Shown piece after piece: positions 59,370-62,844 of a stretch of 62,844 bases of DNA. Location of the stretch: NCBI GenBank assembly GCA_049999805.1, contig JBNGIO010006099.1:1-62844 (forward strand), written 5' to 3'. The notes beneath the pieces are model-generated. The model was given only the letters and a program-made list of their open reading frames with translations, made no database searches and was not told the origin of the DNA. A program made the translations under genes and the position numbers. Within the stretch, counting starts at the first letter, position 1. Each line of letters begins with the position of its first letter. The stretch is from Folioceros fuciformis. Lineage: Eukaryota > Anthocerotophyta > Anthocerotopsida > Anthocerotales.

Positions 59370-60060
59370 GCGCACTCCTCTAGTGTGGGTGCACCGGTAG
59401 AGCGGCGCTCTCCTGTAGTCAAGTGAGTATGTTTAAGAAAGTTTTCTTGATTGAAAATGAAGTTTTCAAGTGCGACTACGCCGGTCTACTAGCGCACTCC
59501 TACAATTAAGTGAGTCTATTAAAGAATTTTTTCTTAATTAAAAATGAGGTTTTCAAGTGCAAGTGCGCTGGTAGACCGGCTCACTCTTGCAATTAAGTGA
59601 GTATGTTTTAAGAACGTTTTCTTGATTAAAAATGAAGTTTTCAAGTGTTGGTGCACCGGTAGACTCGCACACCCCCGAAATTAAGTAAGTATATTTAAGA
59701 AAGTTTTCTTGATTGAAAATGAAGTTTTCAAATGTAGATGAGCCGGTAGACCGGTGCACTCCTGCACTTAAGAAGGTATACTTAAGACGTTTTCTTGATT
59801 GAAAATGAAGTTTTCAAGTGCAAGTACACTGGTCTACCAGCACACTCCTATAGTTAAGTGGGTATTTTTAAGAAAATTTTCTTGATTAGAAATGAAGTTT
59901 TCAAGTGCAGGTGCGCCGATCTATTGGCACAATCCTGCAGTTAAGTCAATACATTTAAGAAAGTTTACTTGATTGAAAATGAAGGTTTTAACTACAGGTG
60001 CGTTAGTAAACTGGTGCACTCCTGCAGTTAAATGAGTATTTTTAAGAAATTTTTTGATGA
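59370..60060. repeat. Degenerate 85-95-bp satellite-like tandem repeat
   Basis: About eight units each contain GATTGAAAATGAAGTTTTCAAG, then GTGCGCCGGT-like and GCACTCCTGCA-like stretches, then AATTAAGTGAGTAT. The TTTTCAAG core recurs about every 80-95 bp (near 59463, 59550, 59637, 59725, 59812, 59898 and in diverged form near 59985). Copies differ by about 10-20 percent by eye, so this is an old array. The leftward 60-68-codon ORFs here are repeat translations. Confidence 0.85.
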
Positions 60061-60413
60061 AAAATAAAGGTCTAAAAGTTAATTTCATATACCAAGTTTG
60101 TAGAATCAAAGGTTAAACACAAGACCTCCCATGTTAGGTTTTTAATACCAACCACTACACCATTCCCTACTCCTGTACAAAAATAAGTTATTTGATTTAA
60201 TTTATTGATATTAAAAAATGCAGGGCCTAGGAGAGAGTGCACTTGTCTACCTACACACTCTTATGTCAATGCAGAGTGCGCGGGTAGACTCGCACACTCT
60301 TGAAGAAAATGTTCGAAATCAAGAACCATGGGACATCGACATTGTACCTGTAATGCATAGTTGCAATTTTATTAAGGCATGTGTCAGCAACCTAATTCGG
60401 AAAAACCTGTGCG

Positions 60414-60455
60414 TTCTTTCCAATCAATTGTCATGCAACAATTGATTGGAAAGAA
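60414..60455. repeat. Perfect 18-bp inverted repeat with 6-nt loop
   Basis: The left arm 60414-60431 (TTCTTTCCAATCAATTGT) is exactly complementary to 60438-60455, with spacer CATGCA, which is nearly self-complementary itself. The whole can form a long stable hairpin in RNA or a cruciform in DNA. It could be part of a MITE or a chance mobile-element feature; no gene is nearby. Confidence 0.9.
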
Positions 60456-60589
60456 TGGTAGATGCGCAAGTGTGATGATTTGAGTGAAACGGCCTACATA
60501 GAAAAACACATAAATCAAACGCTCAGGACTAAACATGAAATCGGACAAAACTCGAACTACCTGCGATAGTTAATGCTACATATACTCTA

Positions 60590-61574
60590 AACATAGTCCT
60601 TACTTTAGCTGTCTTAGGTCGGACACCTTATGAGGCAATGTGGGGTCACAAACCAAGTCTTCTACATCTACGGGTGTTTGGTTCCCTTGCTTATGCATAT
60701 ATTCTTGAACCCAAACGAAGCAAGTTAGATGACAGGTCAAAGCCACTTATCTTTGTGGGTTACTTAGAAGAATCAAAGGCCTACAAGTTATATGATCCTA
60801 CATCTCGTAAAGTTGTGCTAGCTCGGAGTGCCACCTTTAAGGAGTTGCTTGTTCCTCAAAAAAGTTTCTCCTATAGAACAACTTCACAACCCTTCTTCCT
60901 TGAACAACCTTGTAGACCTTCCCTTGGAGCATGATTCAACACATTTGTCAGTTCCTGTTATTTATCCAAATACAGATGGTGAACCTATTGTTAGAGACCT
61001 TATTCATTCATATGGTTCTGCTATTTATCATAGTGAAGGAAATGTGCCTGTACCTGGAGCAGAAGATGCTGATCACTTGGATAGTCCTACACCTCCAAAT
61101 GTCCTTAATGATGTTACTTCTGATTCTTTTTCAGTTGCGAGCAATGAAGAGTTTGTAGCCAATGACGCAGATTCTATACCTACAGGTGTTCTAGATTCAG
61201 AGGGAGCCCTTCCAGTTGTTGTTCCAGAGGAGGTAGTACTTGTTACTAATTGTCCACCTAGGTATCCGACTCGTGAAAGAAGGGCGCATGTAGACTGAGT
61301 TGAACCCCCTCATCAGGCAGTTGATTTTCGCAGAACTTCTGCACATGTTGTTGATCTACATGTTCTTGAGGTCAGACCTGACCCACAAAGCTATTTAGAA
61401 GCCCTGAAGGGGCTTGGTGGACATCATTGGCGGACTTCAATTGATGATGAATACAATTCGTTGGTTAAAAACCATACATGGGAATTGGTTGATCTCCCGC
61501 CTTAGCGTAAACCTATATCTTGCAAATGGATTTTTAAAACCAAGTTGAAATCAAATAGGACTATAGCTCGTTGA
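60590..61574 (+). mobile_element. Decayed Ty1-copia retrotransposon fragment
   Basis: Read rightward, the frame from 60638 encodes the end of copia integrase (TPYEAMWGHKPSLLHLRVFG, KPLIFVGYLEESKAYKLYDP). Near 60870 the frame shifts by one and continues as the linker before reverse transcriptase (PRYPTRERRAHVD, stop, then more). WELVDLPP and KPISCKWIFKTKLKSN mark the start of the copia reverse transcriptase, with a TAG between them. The element breaks off at about 61574 inside RT, where a LINE-like sequence begins. It cannot be active. Confidence 0.88.
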
Positions 61575-62844
61575 ATGGCACTATGACTCTGTTAAATGGC
61601 ACTTCCTCTGGCGATGCCTGCGAAGCTTTGGGTTTGGCAACAACTTCTGCAGGTGGATTGCAATTCTTTGTGTGGATGCAAGTGCAATGGTCTCTGTCAA
61701 TGGCTCCTTTACCGACAGGTTTGATATTATGCGTTTCGTACGGCAAGGTTGCCCTCTGGCCCCGTTCCTACTCATCATTGTCTCTAACTTTCTCTTGCGA
61801 GCAGTCGAGCAGGGCTCAAGGATTAAAGGCATTCAGAATCCCGATGGCTCGCAGCTGCGTATCTCAGCATTTGCTAATGACACTATGCGTTTCTCATCGG
61901 CAGATACGACTTCCTTAACAACCCTGCCAGGTACAGCTTTTTAGGCAGCTATCAGGATGCAATGTGAATTGGAGTAAGACTAGGATGATGTGCATTAACA
62001 TGCAGGGGGAGCCGCCCACATGCATCAGGCACATAGTGCGGGTCCAGCCCGGTTCATCACACAAATACCTGGGCCTGCCATTCTAGGAAGAAGATGAGAA
62101 TGCGGAAATTGGTAAATTTGTTTGTCTCCGGTTCATTCGGAAGGCAACCAGCTTATGTCTCTTGGACCTTAGTCTAGCAGGCAGAATTGTGGTCATAAAC
62201 CATATTTTAACCGCTTCCCTGTGGTACTACATGTTCTTGTGGGCTCCTAGCAAGGTGGATCTGAGGCGATTGCAACATATTATTTCTAACTTCTTATGGA
62301 GCAAGTCTAAGGAGCTGCTCTCTTCTTCCCATAAGGTGGCGTGGCAACATATTATTCAGTGCAAGACCTTGGGTGGGCTGGGGTTGGTAGACCCCATGAG
62401 TAAAATGAAGATCCTACATGCGCATGGGTTCTTAAGGCAGTTGGCCCAATGGGATACCCTTGGAAAAGCTGGTTAACCCAGCACTTACAGCAAACTCAAG
62501 CGGTTGCCCGGCGGCGGAGGTCTATGGATAACCTCTTGGCGGATAGGCCTTTGTTCCCCACTCTTCGCCTCAACCAGGGACTGCTCCCTGCTCTTCGCCT
62601 CAACTAGGGACTGCTCCCTGCTCTTCGCCTCAACTAGGGACTGCTCCCCGCTCTTCGCCTCAACCAGGGACTGCTCCCCGCTCTTCGCCTCAATCTGGCA
62701 CAGCTTCTTGGAGGTGAAAACCTTCCTTATCTTAGCCAAGCCTAGGAACAGGGATGATGTGCTGGGCCTTCCTCTCCAAGGCTTTAACGGCCTGTGGTCA
62801 CAGGACTTCCTTTCTCGGGTGTACTGATCCCAGATCTTCAGCTC
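61575..62844 (+). mobile_element. Decayed LINE (L1-type) reverse transcriptase fragment
   Basis: From about 61600 the frame reads GFGNNFCRWIAILCVDASAM, VNGSFTDRFDIMRFVRQGCP and FLLIIVSNFLLRAVEQGS, standard L1-type RT. The catalytic motif is FAND where active elements have F/Y-A-D-D. A frameshift and stop follow near 61940. Later blocks HKYLGLPF, then LAGRIVVINHILTASLWYY and NFLWSK...HKVAWQ are the RT thumb region in other frames. The window ends before the 3' end and poly-A tail. It carries an internal 30-bp minisatellite. Confidence 0.9.
62561..62697. repeat. 30-bp tandem repeat inside the LINE
   Basis: Units starting CTCTTCGCCTCAAC begin at 62561, 62591, 62621, 62651 and 62681 (last one partial). 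30 bp is a whole number of codons, so each unit adds ten residues (LFASTRDCSL-like) without shifting the frame. Confidence 0.95.

Noticed and set aside
1-62844. A new multi-gene system or biosynthetic cluster
   Set aside because: The genes belong to unrelated, mostly housekeeping families with no shared pathway; only divergent pairs suggest any co-regulation.

Overview
This is nuclear DNA of a land plant. Genes on both strands have spliceosomal introns, mostly about 60-250 bp, and GC-rich exons. They sit between AT-rich repeats, decayed retrotransposons and runs of N that mark assembly gaps. An intact axonemal dynein light chain gene (8459-9909) indicates swimming sperm, which excludes flowering plants and conifers. 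The PLS-class PPR protein and a ThrE-type transporter fit a seedless plant (bryophyte, lycophyte or fern). I cannot place it more narrowly.

Layout. 1-3.6 kb: repeats, no gene. 3.6-14.6 kb: ThrE-like transporter (-), p28 axonemal dynein light chain (+), and an unusual class V aminotransferase / cysteine-desulfurase-like protein (-). 14.6-17.75 kb: intronless NEDD1 (-) head-to-head with ribosomal protein eL42 (+) across a telo-box promoter that contains a gap. 17.8-21.8 kb: repeats and weak ORFs. 21.9-31.1 kb: 9-exon lipoxygenase (+) converging on a 19-exon SAPS-domain phosphatase subunit (-). 31.1-33.2 kb: gap-rich repeats. 33.2-44.2 kb: PPR protein (+), matrix metalloproteinase (+), MAK32-like pfkB kinase (-), unknown predicted organellar protein (+), AIPP3/BDT1-like BAH protein (-). 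45.9-57.7 kb: PHO88/SND3-like ER protein (-), PCID2/EER5 TREX-2 subunit (+), HMCES with a PIP box (-) head-to-head with a coiled-coil RING protein (+), SERK-like LRR-only protein (+), CYSTM peptide (+). 58-62.8 kb: AT-rich satellite-like repeats, then a decayed Ty1-copia element abutting a decayed LINE.

The genes do not form an operon or pathway. They are mostly unlinked housekeeping functions: microtubule nucleation, translation, oxylipins, PP6 regulation, chromatin reading, mRNA export and abasic-site repair. For most multi-exon genes I joined exons by hand, and the joined coding lengths are exact multiples of three (stated per gene). Several large genes here have no introns. I found no convincing new multi-gene system. 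The best leads are single genes (ThrE-like transporter, MAK32-like kinase, cysteine-desulfurase-like enzyme, unknown organellar protein), the divergent promoters, and an assembly gap that can be closed from the sequence itself.
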